The translations under genes were made by a program, and so were the position numbers. This document shows, piece after piece, positions 7,923 through 15,307 of a stretch of DNA of 26,132 nucleotides. The DNA is from a virus: positions 1 to 26,132 of the IMG/VR virus record IMGVR_UViG_3300010391_000090. One strand, given 5' to 3'. Position 1 is the stretch's first letter, and every line of letters begins with the position of its first letter. The notes under the pieces are model-generated. The model was given only the letters and a program-made list of their open reading frames with translations. It had not been told where the DNA came from and did not search any database.

Positions 7923-8831
7923 ATGGATGAGAAGAAAGTACAAGAAGCAGTAGCATCTATGTTAGCTGATTCGTCTCAACGTGATGCTCTAGCCGAATTA
8001 ATTGTTGAGTTTGTTGAACCAAATCATCTAACAACAGAGTTCATTAGTGATATTCTGGATAGCCGTGCTCTAAAGCCGGGCGATTCTCTAGTAAAGAAAA
8101 TCCGTAGAGGTATTGAAGTTCGTACCTTAGTTCCGGGTTCTATCGCTTTGGCTAGTGAGATTACTGTTGAAGAGCGTATCGCTTACGTTCTAGATACAGC
8201 AGTTGTTAAGGTAACTTACAACGAATGGGAGTTACTAGCAGGCGATATTGGAACAGTACAAAGTATTCGTGCAGAAATGGCCGCAAGACTTCGTGAGCAT
8301 TTCGTAAATAGACTATACACAGCTATTTCTACAGTCTGGACAGCCGGTAATACACCAAATAACTTTGTTTCAGTTGGTGGTGCAGTTACAGCCACAGCCC
8401 TAGAAGATGCTATTGACCAGATCAATCTAAGAGGCAAAGCTAAAGTTGTTCTTGGTTCAAGAACAGCTATGACCCCGATTTCTAAGTTTGGTGCTTTTTG
8501 GGACAATGCCGCAGGTGATACCGTGGGTTCACAGAATGCCATTGATGAAGTTCGTCAGAGCGGATTCCTTGGTAGATATTACGGTGTTCCTTTGATGATT
8601 GTTGAGCAGGTTTATGATAATCCTGTAGACAATGTTGCCCTAGTACCAGAAGATTTTATTTTGGTTATAGGCGAAAAAGCTGGTAGTTTCATTACATATG
8701 GCCCAACTAATTCAAGCCAGTGGAGTGATCCAGCAGTTATTCCGCCACAATGGTTCCTACAGTTATGGACACAGTGGGGACTTTTAATTGATAACGCAGA
8801 AAAGATTTACGTTATTGGCGGTCTGAGCTAA
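7923..8831 (+). CDS. Major capsid protein (HK97-fold, predicted)
   Basis: 302 aa. It builds the icosahedral shell. Support: position after portal, protease-scaffold and decoration genes; GAGGT at 7909-7913 before the start; a strong hairpin directly after the gene, as often seen for the most abundant product; and sequence features of HK97-type capsid proteins. The N-terminal 50 residues are helical and acidic (possible N-arm), followed by a charged segment with paired basic residues (VKKIRRGIEVRTLVPGS). The C-terminal half contains KVVLGSRTAMTPISKFGAF, GFLGRYYGVPLMIVEQV and ALVPEDFILVIGEKAGSF, the usual A-domain order of a loop, a Gly-x-x-Gly-Val-Pro turn and a late beta strand. It lacks a long N-terminal delta domain, in agreement with a separate scaffold. 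Closest family not determinable here. Confidence 0.87.
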   Translation: MDEKKVQEAVASMLADSSQRDALAELIVEFVEPNHLTTEFISDILDSRALKPGDSLVKKIRRGIEVRTLVPGSIALASEITVEERIAYVLDTAVVKVTYNEWELLAGDIGTVQSIRAEMAARLREHFVNRLYTAISTVWTAGNTPNNFVSVGGAVTATALEDAIDQINLRGKAKVVLGSRTAMTPISKFGAFWDNAAGDTVGSQNAIDEVRQSGFLGRYYGVPLMIVEQVYDNPVDNVALVPEDFILVIGEKAGSFITYGPTNSSQWSDPAVIPPQWFLQLWTQWGLLIDNAEKIYVIGGLS

Positions 8832-8839
8832 AAGTAAAC

Positions 8840-8855
8840 CCTACTTAACCGTAGG
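8840..8855 (+). other. Small hairpin after the capsid stop codon
   Basis: CCTAC (8840-8844) pairs with GTAGG (8851-8855) around the loop TTAACC, 8 bases after the capsid stop. The string CTTAACCGTAGG here is close to CCTAACCGCAGG in the loop of the hairpin after the tail tube gene. Confidence 0.35.
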
Positions 8856-8858
8856 CCT

Positions 8859-8894
8859 GAAGGGAGGTCTATCCGAGAAGATGGACCTCCCTTC
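8859..8894 (+). terminator. Strong hairpin after the capsid gene (terminator or mRNA stabiliser)
   Basis: A 15-base-pair stem, GAAGGGAGGTCTATC (8859-8873) with its complement at 8880-8894, contains one G-U pair and closes on the loop CGAGAA. It lies 27 bases after the capsid stop. What follows (TAAAATAATTTAATTT) is AT-rich but not a clean U-tract, so termination is probably partial and the structure may also protect the 3' end of the capsid message. The next gene has its own ribosome site downstream. Confidence 0.75.
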
Positions 8895-8926
8895 TAAAAT
8901 AATTTAATTTATAGGAGGAATTTGAT

Positions 8927-9484
8927 ATGGTTGATGTAAGGATATCAGGCGCACGGATGGAAGGTGAACCATTTGCACGGTACAAGAAAACGATTGTAGG
9001 AAAAGTTTATGTAACTATTCTCGATCCGTTTTTAGACCAACCAGTAGGTGTAATTTTAGAAGGTGTTCCAGAAAAAGGTGCAATAGTACAACGTAAGTTT
9101 CGTGGTCCTGACCCTCTAGACACTCAGATCGTTGAGGTCTGGGATGCTCGTCAGGATTCTTTTTTTAGAAAGGTAAATAAGAAGCATTTTGACGCAGGTA
9201 GATTAATGCTAATTGAAGGCGAATTACCTGTTGCTCCTGTTTCTCCAAATGCCCTTTCTGATGCAGAGTTAGACGTGATTTTGAGTAGTCGTTTTCTGGC
9301 TCTTCAGAACCGTTTAAACGCACTTACTGATGAAGCGCCACTATTTAGACTACTTAATAGAGCTAGAGAGCTTGAGAAGTCTGAAAAGATCATTAAGCAT
9401 ATTGAAGAAAGACTAGCAGAAGTACAGCTAGAATCATATGGTGGAGTAGCTCCTGATACAAATTTAGTTATAGCAGGACAATAA
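8927..9484 (+). CDS. Hypothetical structural-region protein after the capsid gene
   Basis: 185 aa, not recognised. AGGAGGA at 8913-8919 gives a strong start. The N-terminal 95 residues look like a small beta domain (TIVGKVYVTILDPFLDQPVGVILEG), then a Pro/Val linker (LPVAPVSPNALSDAEL), then about 70 residues of predicted helix with many charged residues (FLALQNRLNAL, ARELEKSEKIIKHIEERL). No signal peptide, membrane segment or catalytic motif is seen. It sits between the capsid gene and a head-tail adaptor, a site where siphoviruses often encode small head or neck proteins, so a virion or assembly role is likely. It could be an accessory capsid protein, a neck component or a non-structural assembly factor; the sequence does not decide. 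Confidence 0.6.
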   Translation: MVDVRISGARMEGEPFARYKKTIVGKVYVTILDPFLDQPVGVILEGVPEKGAIVQRKFRGPDPLDTQIVEVWDARQDSFFRKVNKKHFDAGRLMLIEGELPVAPVSPNALSDAELDVILSSRFLALQNRLNALTDEAPLFRLLNRARELEKSEKIIKHIEERLAEVQLESYGGVAPDTNLVIAGQ

Positions 9485-9490
9485 AGATTA

Positions 9491-9979
9491 ATGGCAACCG
9501 TTTCCCTAGAATTTCTTAGAGAAAGATTAAGGCTTCATATAGGGGACATGGATAGTACCCAGTATATTGATTCATGGTTAAACTTAGCGCTTATAGTATC
9601 TGTAGAAAGTCTCCAGACGTGGTGGAATTATAAGTATCTACTTAATGACGACGACGAGGCATATAGAAATCCTGAAATAAGATTCTTATTTGATGAGCCT
9701 CCGGTAATAGAAAGAGGTGACCATAAGCCGATCATTTTAATGGCTTCAATTATCCTAAAAACAGGTGATCTCCAAAGCATGTCTTGGAGTATCGGTTCTT
9801 GGCGGGATGCCGAAATATCATACTCTAATATACAAGGGGGTAAGGCGAAAGATGATCTGATATTAGGAGATTGGAAAGAGCTTACTAGCATCTTAAAGCC
9901 TCCTCAGAAACGATTATCTGCACCGGGAAAGAAACATCTACATGGATTCAAACAGAATCCATACGAAACAAAGAGCTAA
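9491..9979 (+). CDS. Putative head-tail adaptor (head completion) protein
   Basis: 162 aa. The N-terminal pattern FLRERLRLHIGDMDSTQYIDSWLNLALIVSVESLQTWWNYKYLL (given here by position: residues 7-50, with L-R-L-H-I-G-D at 13-19 and paired Trp at 43-44) fits the helical-bundle opening of gp6/gp15-type adaptors that bind under the portal ring. The C-terminal 35 residues are basic and rich in Pro and Lys, as in adaptor tails that insert into the portal. Gene position, the second gene after the capsid gene, agrees. The ribosome site is weaker than its neighbours' (AGGA about 12 bases upstream). Assignment is by pattern and gene order, not by a recognised specific homologue. Confidence 0.6.
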   Translation: MATVSLEFLRERLRLHIGDMDSTQYIDSWLNLALIVSVESLQTWWNYKYLLNDDDEAYRNPEIRFLFDEPPVIERGDHKPIILMASIILKTGDLQSMSWSIGSWRDAEISYSNIQGGKAKDDLILGDWKELTSILKPPQKRLSAPGKKHLHGFKQNPYETKS

Positions 9980-9994
9980 CTTGGAGGAATTACT

Positions 9995-11206
9995 ATGGCA
10001 GGGAGAGGTAAGAAAAGGGTATTTTGGATTTCCGATGCTGTTGCTACTACAGGATTTTCTAGGGTCGCTCATAATATAATAAAAAATCTACCTACTGAGA
10101 GATATGAAGTTCATCATTTAGGTATAAATTACTTAGGCGATCCTCATGGATATAAGCACTATATTTATCCTGCCCTTTTGGGCGGAGATTTATATGGTGT
10201 GAGAAGAATGCAAGAGTTGATCGGGGCTATAAAACCCGATCTAATTTTTCTATTCAATGATGCCTGGATGATAAATCAGTATTTACAACAGCTAGAAAAA
10301 CTTCACATACAGGATATTCCGGTAGTAGTTTATTTTCCGATAGATTCAGAAGGCTCGGATGCTCTATGGTTTGAAAGATTTAAAATGGTAGAAGATGTCT
10401 GTGTCTATACTGAATTCGCAAAGAAGGATGTTATAGCTACGGGCGCTTTTCCTGAGCCTCCAAAGATACATATAATACCTCACGGTGTGGATACCCGTAA
10501 ATTTTTTCCTTTCAAGGATATGGGGGAACTTCGTGGAATAGATATAGCTAAAAGAAAACTATATCCAAAGAAAAAAACCCTTATAAACTCATTTATTGTC
10601 TTGAATGCCAATAGAAATCAACCGAGAAAAAGGATAGATATTACTTTGATGGCATTTGATGAGTTCCAAAAGGATAAAGAAGATGTAATGCTTTACTGCC
10701 ATATGGGTGTGGAAGATGCTGGAGTAAATGTTCTTAAAGTAGCTAATAGATTTAAGTGGGATAAGAAATTAGTCTTATCTACTTTGAAGGATCAAATCCC
10801 CGGCGTTCCTGATAGCAGATTAAATCTAATCTACAACGCTTGTGATGTAGGCTTGAATACTTCTACAGGCGAAGGTTGGGGTCTAACCGCCTTTGAACAC
10901 GCTGCTACGAGAAGAGCACAGATAGTTCCAGATCACTCAGCTAATTCTGAGATATGGAATGATAGTAATGCTCTTATGATTGAAGCGGGCGATAGAATAA
11001 TGTACGAACATACCAATAATATTGCCCGCATTCCTAAGTTTGACTCAGTAGTAGAGTGTTTAGAAAGGGCATATGATATGTGGCATAAGGGCACTTTAGG
11101 AGAACTGGCCCAAGCTGCTTATGAGAATGTAACACAAGAGAAGTACAATTGGAAAGTTATTACTAATCAATTCGAGGCGATATTCGCACGAATTCTAGGT
11201 GACTAA
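9995..11206 (+). CDS. GT4-family (group 1) glycosyltransferase
   Basis: 403 aa, full length for a GT-B retaining glycosyltransferase. N-terminal Rossmann domain begins KRVFWISDAVATTGFSRVA (donor-side glycine region). The inter-domain segment IPHGVDTRKFFP (161-172) is a standard GT4 feature. The C-terminal domain has VLNANRNQPRKRID (about 202-215, phosphate contact by basic residues) and STGEGWGLTAFEHAA, in which E293 and E301 form the E-x7-E motif. It should transfer a sugar from a nucleotide donor, probably retaining, in the cytoplasm. The start has GGAGG at 9983-9987, and the stop overlaps the next neck gene as TAATG. Its position among head-tail connector genes is unusual and suggests that the acceptor is a virion protein, but host glycan is also possible. 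Confidence 0.9.
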   Translation: MAGRGKKRVFWISDAVATTGFSRVAHNIIKNLPTERYEVHHLGINYLGDPHGYKHYIYPALLGGDLYGVRRMQELIGAIKPDLIFLFNDAWMINQYLQQLEKLHIQDIPVVVYFPIDSEGSDALWFERFKMVEDVCVYTEFAKKDVIATGAFPEPPKIHIIPHGVDTRKFFPFKDMGELRGIDIAKRKLYPKKKTLINSFIVLNANRNQPRKRIDITLMAFDEFQKDKEDVMLYCHMGVEDAGVNVLKVANRFKWDKKLVLSTLKDQIPGVPDSRLNLIYNACDVGLNTSTGEGWGLTAFEHAATRRAQIVPDHSANSEIWNDSNALMIEAGDRIMYEHTNNIARIPKFDSVVECLERAYDMWHKGTLGELAQAAYENVTQEKYNWKVITNQFEAIFARILGD

Positions 11207-11655
11207 TGATAATTACGTGGCCTGGGAATACACCAGAAATTATAGATGATATTCGAGAGGCCATCGGGCGAGAAATTACAATTTATGTAACAGTAAGTGG
11301 TATAGAATGTGACGATGTATCGGATAGTTTTGATCCCGTAACTGGCTTATCAACCAATCAATTCTGCCCTACTTGTGGTGGAAAATGGTACTTAAATACA
11401 ACTTCGGGTTTTGTAACTAAGGCTCATATTACTGAACTAAATAATTTAGATTTACCAGTATGGGTAGCCGGTGGAACTATAGTAGATGGTGACTCAAGAG
11501 TTCAGTTTAAACTAACAGCAAGTTCAGTATTTGCTGTAGAAAATGCAGACTACTATCTTGTTGATGATAAAGAGTACATACAAAAAACGGTATCCTATAG
11601 AGGGGTTCCAGAGTTAAATAGAGTAATAGTAACTCTGATAGAAAGGGAGGAATAA
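11206..11655 (+). CDS. Putative head closure/stopper-type neck protein with cysteine motif
   Basis: 149 aa, predicted beta-rich, with TAATG coupling to both neighbours. A cluster of cysteines (C35, and CPTCGG at about 54-59) resembles a zinc-ribbon knuckle, a feature of a group of small phage neck proteins in which a Cys-containing loop is inserted in a beta barrel. The position after the adaptor and before a gp10-like and a tail-completion gene matches the head-closure protein that seals the portal after packaging. Only three cysteines are obvious, so full zinc binding would need another ligand such as H75 or shared sites between subunits. The function is inferred from position and size. Confidence 0.5.
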   Translation: MIITWPGNTPEIIDDIREAIGREITIYVTVSGIECDDVSDSFDPVTGLSTNQFCPTCGGKWYLNTTSGFVTKAHITELNNLDLPVWVAGGTIVDGDSRVQFKLTASSVFAVENADYYLVDDKEYIQKTVSYRGVPELNRVIVTLIEREE

Positions 11656-11948
11656 TGTCTTTTGAAGAGGTAGATCATAGTATTCCAGTAAAAGATGAGG
11701 ATAATGAATATTTTCCTAATCCAAGTATTACTATTGATGGTCTTGATGTTCTTGATGTGCTCGATTTTTTCACAAAGAAAAAGGACAAATTCATAGCCAT
11801 TGCTCTTTCTGAGTTAGAAGAGTATATGGATAAAGATAGTAATGAATATAAGTTTATCAGAAAAGTCTTACTAGACGCTACGAATGATTACACAAGATCA
11901 CTTCTAAGAATTCTATTTGGTAATATTGAAGGCTTGGTTATGAAGTAA
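11655..11948 (+). CDS. Small hypothetical neck-region protein
   Basis: 97 aa, acidic at the N-terminus and mostly helical afterwards (FFTKKKDKFIAIALSELEEYM, then NDYTRSLLRILFG). A strong ribosome site (GGGAGG at 11644-11649) precedes the start, which overlaps the previous stop as TAATG, and the end overlaps the next gene in the same way. No family is recognised. The tight coupling on both sides in the neck module argues for a real gene with a structural or assembly role. Repeated Leu-Asp-Val (GLDVLDVLDF) near residues 29-38 is the only distinct sequence pattern. Confidence 0.6.
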   Translation: MSFEEVDHSIPVKDEDNEYFPNPSITIDGLDVLDVLDFFTKKKDKFIAIALSELEEYMDKDSNEYKFIRKVLLDATNDYTRSLLRILFGNIEGLVMK

Positions 11949-12808
11949 TGGCACTACCAGTTGAACAAATTGATCTAAAAAATTTATCAGTCAATGCTAA
12001 AGCTTTATTAGCTCAAATAGATAAAGGTGCTTTAGTAACAGATGAAGATATTGTATCAACAGCTTTAGGAAGAGTTTTTAATCAGATACAAGGAATCCTA
12101 CTTAATAATCTTAGAAGAGCAATTAATACTACCAAAGAATTTAATACTCCTGAATTATCAGGACATTTAGAAATTGTTTTCTCTAATCCAGATATAATCA
12201 GGGTTAATTCTTCTGATGGAAGATTAAACTTATTTGCTAGTGCTTCTGCTGTAGCTGGAGATTGGAATGATATGGAAGCGGGTATTATTGTGGCTAGAGA
12301 TACTCTAGGTTTTAAAGGAACTAATACTCCCGAAGAACGCTCTAAGTACTGGAAAGAAATAATTTATGCTCCTGCAAGAGAAGGAGCGGCTGCTCCAGAA
12401 GAAGTATCTAGAGGTAAGAAACAATCTTTTAGAAGTAAAGCTAAAGATGCATATAGTAGAACTATAGAAGCACGATTGGATATTTGGGGAGAACTTGCTC
12501 CTTATTGGTTAATACTTAATTATGGTAATGCTGAAGCTCCTTTTAGTACAGGTGGAGAGCCATACCCTAATAGACCCCCTACTTATTTTATAGAAGCTAC
12601 TGAAAAGGCAGCAAATGTAATCTTACGAGCAGCCATACAACAAGTAAATCAAGAAGCAGAAAATGTTATTCTTCAAGAATTAGAAAAGTTTGAAAGAAAA
12701 AGAGTAATAAATTTAGGGGAAGTAATAAGAAGAATTTTTGTAGCTGGACAACCATACAAAATATATATCACACCCAGACGTGGTATCTTGGGAGTTAGAA
12801 GAGGCTAA
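11948..12808 (+). CDS. Putative gp10-like neck/tail completion protein
   Basis: 286 aa. Helical with several basic segments and a central Gly/Asn/Pro-rich region (APYWLILNYGNAEAPFSTGGEPYPNRPPTYFIEAT by position, residues about 180-214), ending in a basic tail (PRRGILGVRRG). In many siphophages a protein between the head-closure and tail-terminator genes contains such a tyrosine/proline-rich 'lie in the interface' segment followed by a long C-terminal helix (HK97 gp10-like). The arrangement ELAPYWLILNYG followed by PTYFI and EATEKAANVI is consistent with this. TAATG overlaps on both sides. Function is inferred from position and shape; alternative roles are a minor head or tail-joining protein. 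Confidence 0.5.
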   Translation: MALPVEQIDLKNLSVNAKALLAQIDKGALVTDEDIVSTALGRVFNQIQGILLNNLRRAINTTKEFNTPELSGHLEIVFSNPDIIRVNSSDGRLNLFASASAVAGDWNDMEAGIIVARDTLGFKGTNTPEERSKYWKEIIYAPAREGAAAPEEVSRGKKQSFRSKAKDAYSRTIEARLDIWGELAPYWLILNYGNAEAPFSTGGEPYPNRPPTYFIEATEKAANVILRAAIQQVNQEAENVILQELEKFERKRVINLGEVIRRIFVAGQPYKIYITPRRGILGVRRG

Positions 12809-13263
12809 TGTTTTTAGAGAGAAAGCAGGACCTAAGTATTTTTTATTGGTTACAGGATGAGGTCTTAGTCTCTCCCTATAATACTGTTCTAGTTGTTGAT
12901 GGTTTCCCTGAACAAAATTTAGTTATTCCTTCCGTAGCGATAGTAAATCAAACGCTTAGTATAGACCCTTTTGAACTAGGTAATAGAAGAGGGCAAAGAA
13001 CAAGGGCATGGAGTATTGAAGTATTTGCGGCTAATAAAGCGCAACGGGATGAAATTTCGTCTATAATTATTAATGAGCTAGAAGATAATAGAGTAGCTGT
13101 TCGTGATTATGATGAGGGTTTCCCGCCCGTAGCTGCTACGCAGTTGGGAACTTTAATTCCCTCAGATATTGAAATAGTAACAATTAGAATATTTCCAGAA
13201 TTAGTTGAAAAGCTTTACTGGAGAAGTTCTATACGATTTATTACTGAGTATAGCGAATTATAA
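12808..13263 (+). CDS. Putative tail terminator/completion protein
   Basis: 151 aa, directly before the tail tube gene, where siphoviruses encode the tail terminator that caps the growing tube and joins it to the head. The central motif FELGNRRGQRTRAWSIEVFAANKAQRDEISSII (residues about 51-83, with N-R-R-G and W-S-I-E-V) fits the loop and strand-helix pattern of the terminator family. C-terminal beta strands end in WRSSIRFITEY, a typical closing strand. It has TAATG coupling to the preceding gene and a 16-base gap with its own strong ribosome site before the tube gene. No specific family member recognised with certainty. Confidence 0.65.
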   Translation: MFLERKQDLSIFYWLQDEVLVSPYNTVLVVDGFPEQNLVIPSVAIVNQTLSIDPFELGNRRGQRTRAWSIEVFAANKAQRDEISSIIINELEDNRVAVRDYDEGFPPVAATQLGTLIPSDIEIVTIRIFPELVEKLYWRSSIRFITEYSEL

Positions 13264-13279
13264 TTGGAGGTAATACATA

Positions 13280-14470
13280 ATGGCTAGACGAATTGCCGTT
13301 CCATCTAAGCATGTTCAAGTCAAGCTAGTAGGCGTTAGAGACGCATTAATCCTACCTAGAATTCAGCGTTTAACTTTGAATGCTGATCGTCCATCAACAG
13401 ATATTGATGAACTAGGTAATCGTTTACACGCTGGAACTGTAGAAGATGTTCCTGCCGTTACTCTTACATTTCAGTCTATGGATGTTGGTGTTAAGTTATT
13501 TTCTATTCTAACAGGAACTAACTTTTTAGCGTATCCCGCAGACGGTGTAAGTATCACTGAAATGAAGGAAGTTGACGTTGTTGTAAATGTTAGAGACGAT
13601 AATTCTGATGATTATGTTAAAATGGCACATGCTCGTAAATGTACCGTAAGAGATTTTTCTTTCAACTATTCAGTTGACGGGGAATCAACAGAAGAATATA
13701 CGATCATTGGAACAGAAAAGCGTTGGTTTATAAATGATCTTATTGTAGAGAAGTTTACTACAGCGGGTCCTTATACTCTAGCTGAGACTCCTGAAGTTCT
13801 AAAGAGTGGTAATGATGCTCTTTCAGTTATCCAAGATGGTGTTTATTTAGAGGAAGTTACAGCCGCTCCTGCTGCTGGTGAGTACGAGATTACTGGTACT
13901 ACTTTAACAGTAGGATCAGTAACCGTTAATCAGCTATTAATTGTCTATCAATCTACTACTTCATCAGAAGTTTGGGGAGATACTGGGGATAACTCAATGC
14001 CCGCTGCTATTAGAGGACTTGATGTTCCAGTAACTATCGCAGCTAACGGTATTGATAGAGTACAATCAGTTACTTTAAATGGTACTTTCAATCCAGAAAC
14101 AGTTCGTGAAATGGGTAACAGAAACGTAGTTGGCTATCAATTACAGGTTCCTGCTGTTACAGGAACAATCACTGTTCTTGATACGGATGAGGAATTGATC
14201 GAACTATTTACAACAGGTACTCTAGCATCTGGTGATACAGAGTGGGGTATTGATGAGTTAACTGCTACAGGTCTTGATCTAGTTATTGAACTAAGAGACC
14301 CGGCAGATAAGATCGCTCCTATTGCTGTTCTAAAGAGTTTGGAAGTTCCATCATTAATCGTAACAAGTGAAGGCTTTACTTCAAATGTAAACGCTAACGC
14401 ACAACAGACATTTGATATCAAATCACGTACTGGAGACTTGATCGTTTACTCTGGTGTGATCCCAAGCTAA
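13280..14470 (+). CDS. Major tail tube protein with duplicated tube domain
   Basis: 396 aa, large for a tube protein, preceded by GGAGG at 13266-13270 and followed by a strong hairpin. It contains the same domain twice: residues about 28-152 and 261-392. Matching pairs are IQRLTLN/VQSVTLN, DELGNR/REMGNR, VPAVTLTF/VPAVTGTITV, KLFSILTG/ELFTTG, DVVVNVRDD/DLVIELRDP and EEYTIIGTEKRWF/QQTFDIKSRTGDL. Between the copies lies an inserted beta domain (about 165-240) starting DALSVIQDGVYLEE. The only well-known tube with a duplicated tube domain is T5 pb6, which forms trimeric rings; by analogy this tube may use trimers with pseudo-sixfold symmetry. No sheath gene is adjacent, so the tail is non-contractile. 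Position between tail terminator and tail chaperones confirms the role. Confidence 0.85.
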   Translation: MARRIAVPSKHVQVKLVGVRDALILPRIQRLTLNADRPSTDIDELGNRLHAGTVEDVPAVTLTFQSMDVGVKLFSILTGTNFLAYPADGVSITEMKEVDVVVNVRDDNSDDYVKMAHARKCTVRDFSFNYSVDGESTEEYTIIGTEKRWFINDLIVEKFTTAGPYTLAETPEVLKSGNDALSVIQDGVYLEEVTAAPAAGEYEITGTTLTVGSVTVNQLLIVYQSTTSSEVWGDTGDNSMPAAIRGLDVPVTIAANGIDRVQSVTLNGTFNPETVREMGNRNVVGYQLQVPAVTGTITVLDTDEELIELFTTGTLASGDTEWGIDELTATGLDLVIELRDPADKIAPIAVLKSLEVPSLIVTSEGFTSNVNANAQQTFDIKSRTGDLIVYSGVIPS

Positions 14471-14497
14471 AGTAAGTTAGTTAAAAGGATAAGACCA

Positions 14498-14542
14498 AAG
14501 GGGCTACATACTCAGCCTAACCGCAGGTGTATGTAGCCCTTT
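14498..14542 (+). terminator. Strong hairpin after the tail tube gene
   Basis: AAGGGGCTACATAC (14498-14511) pairs with 14529-14542 (14 pairs, one G-U). Inside, after a bulge of three bases, GCCT (14515-14518) pairs with AGGT (14525-14528) around the loop AACCGC, making one long imperfect hairpin. It ends in TTT then AACTTT, so it may terminate transcription partially or protect the tube message. The next gene, 25 bases on, has its own ribosome site (AGGAG at 14556-14560). Confidence 0.72.
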
Positions 14543-14566
14543 AACTTTAATAAACAGGAGAGGAAG

Positions 14567-15307
14567 ATGAGAGATATTGAGAAGAACGATGTAGATATCG
14601 AGCAGCTATTTAGATGGAAAAAGGAAGTAATAATTGAGGATGTTATTTCTAATCAATCAGCTACTCTATATCTAAAATTAATTGGTGACTCAGATGTAGG
14701 AAGGGCGAGAACATATGCTCTTAGAAAGTCTAGTGATCTTAGGAGAGCACTTAAGACCCCTGATTCTGATGAGAGAGTGTCTTTACTTTCTGAATTTAGT
14801 GAATTTCACGAACAACCTAAAGAAACTCTAATTAGCCTTGCCCTTTTACTAAAACTAGAAGACTTACAGGGGCAGGCTATTAGAAGTGTAGATATGGACC
14901 AGCCAGTTCCTCCTGCAAGTGATTCTGAATTAGAAGAACAGGAAGAATATCAGAAACGAATAGATGAATTTCCGAAGAAGTTCTCTGAAGCTGTAACCAA
15001 GAGAATGACTAAATTAGAAGAGTTAGAAAAAGAGAGATTAAATAGTTTAGATTTAGAAATTTTATATAAAGAGTATGAACAACTTATGATCGGACGACTT
15101 TGTATAGAAGAAATGTCCAATCGGTTTTATGAAATGGTAATTTACTATGCTACATTTAGGGATAAGAACTATAGGAAACTTGCCTTTAAATCTTTTGCGG
15201 ATTTTCAGAATGCGTCATTTAATCTAAAGGATAAATTAGTCCAAGAATATAAGAACTTAGAGCTTGGAATGGGTGTCCTAAAAAAATTGCCCGAAGTAAC
15301 GGAATAA
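14567..15307 (+). CDS. Tail assembly chaperone (G-type, frame-0 product)
   Basis: 246 aa, mostly helical, acidic and basic in alternation, with no membrane segment. It lies between the tube gene and the tape measure gene, the invariant site of the lambda gpG/gpGT chaperones, which coat the tape measure and recruit tube subunits but are absent from the mature virion. The strongest evidence is an A7 slippery run at codons 238-240, seven codons before the stop, followed by an open -1 frame of 97 codons with no convincing ribosome site of its own. Good ribosome site GGAG at 14557-14560. The protein is longer than lambda gpG; the central segment SDSELEEQEEYQKRIDEF is highly charged. Confidence 0.85.
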   Translation: MRDIEKNDVDIEQLFRWKKEVIIEDVISNQSATLYLKLIGDSDVGRARTYALRKSSDLRRALKTPDSDERVSLLSEFSEFHEQPKETLISLALLLKLEDLQGQAIRSVDMDQPVPPASDSELEEQEEYQKRIDEFPKKFSEAVTKRMTKLEELEKERLNSLDLEILYKEYEQLMIGRLCIEEMSNRFYEMVIYYATFRDKNYRKLAFKSFADFQNASFNLKDKLVQEYKNLELGMGVLKKLPEVTE

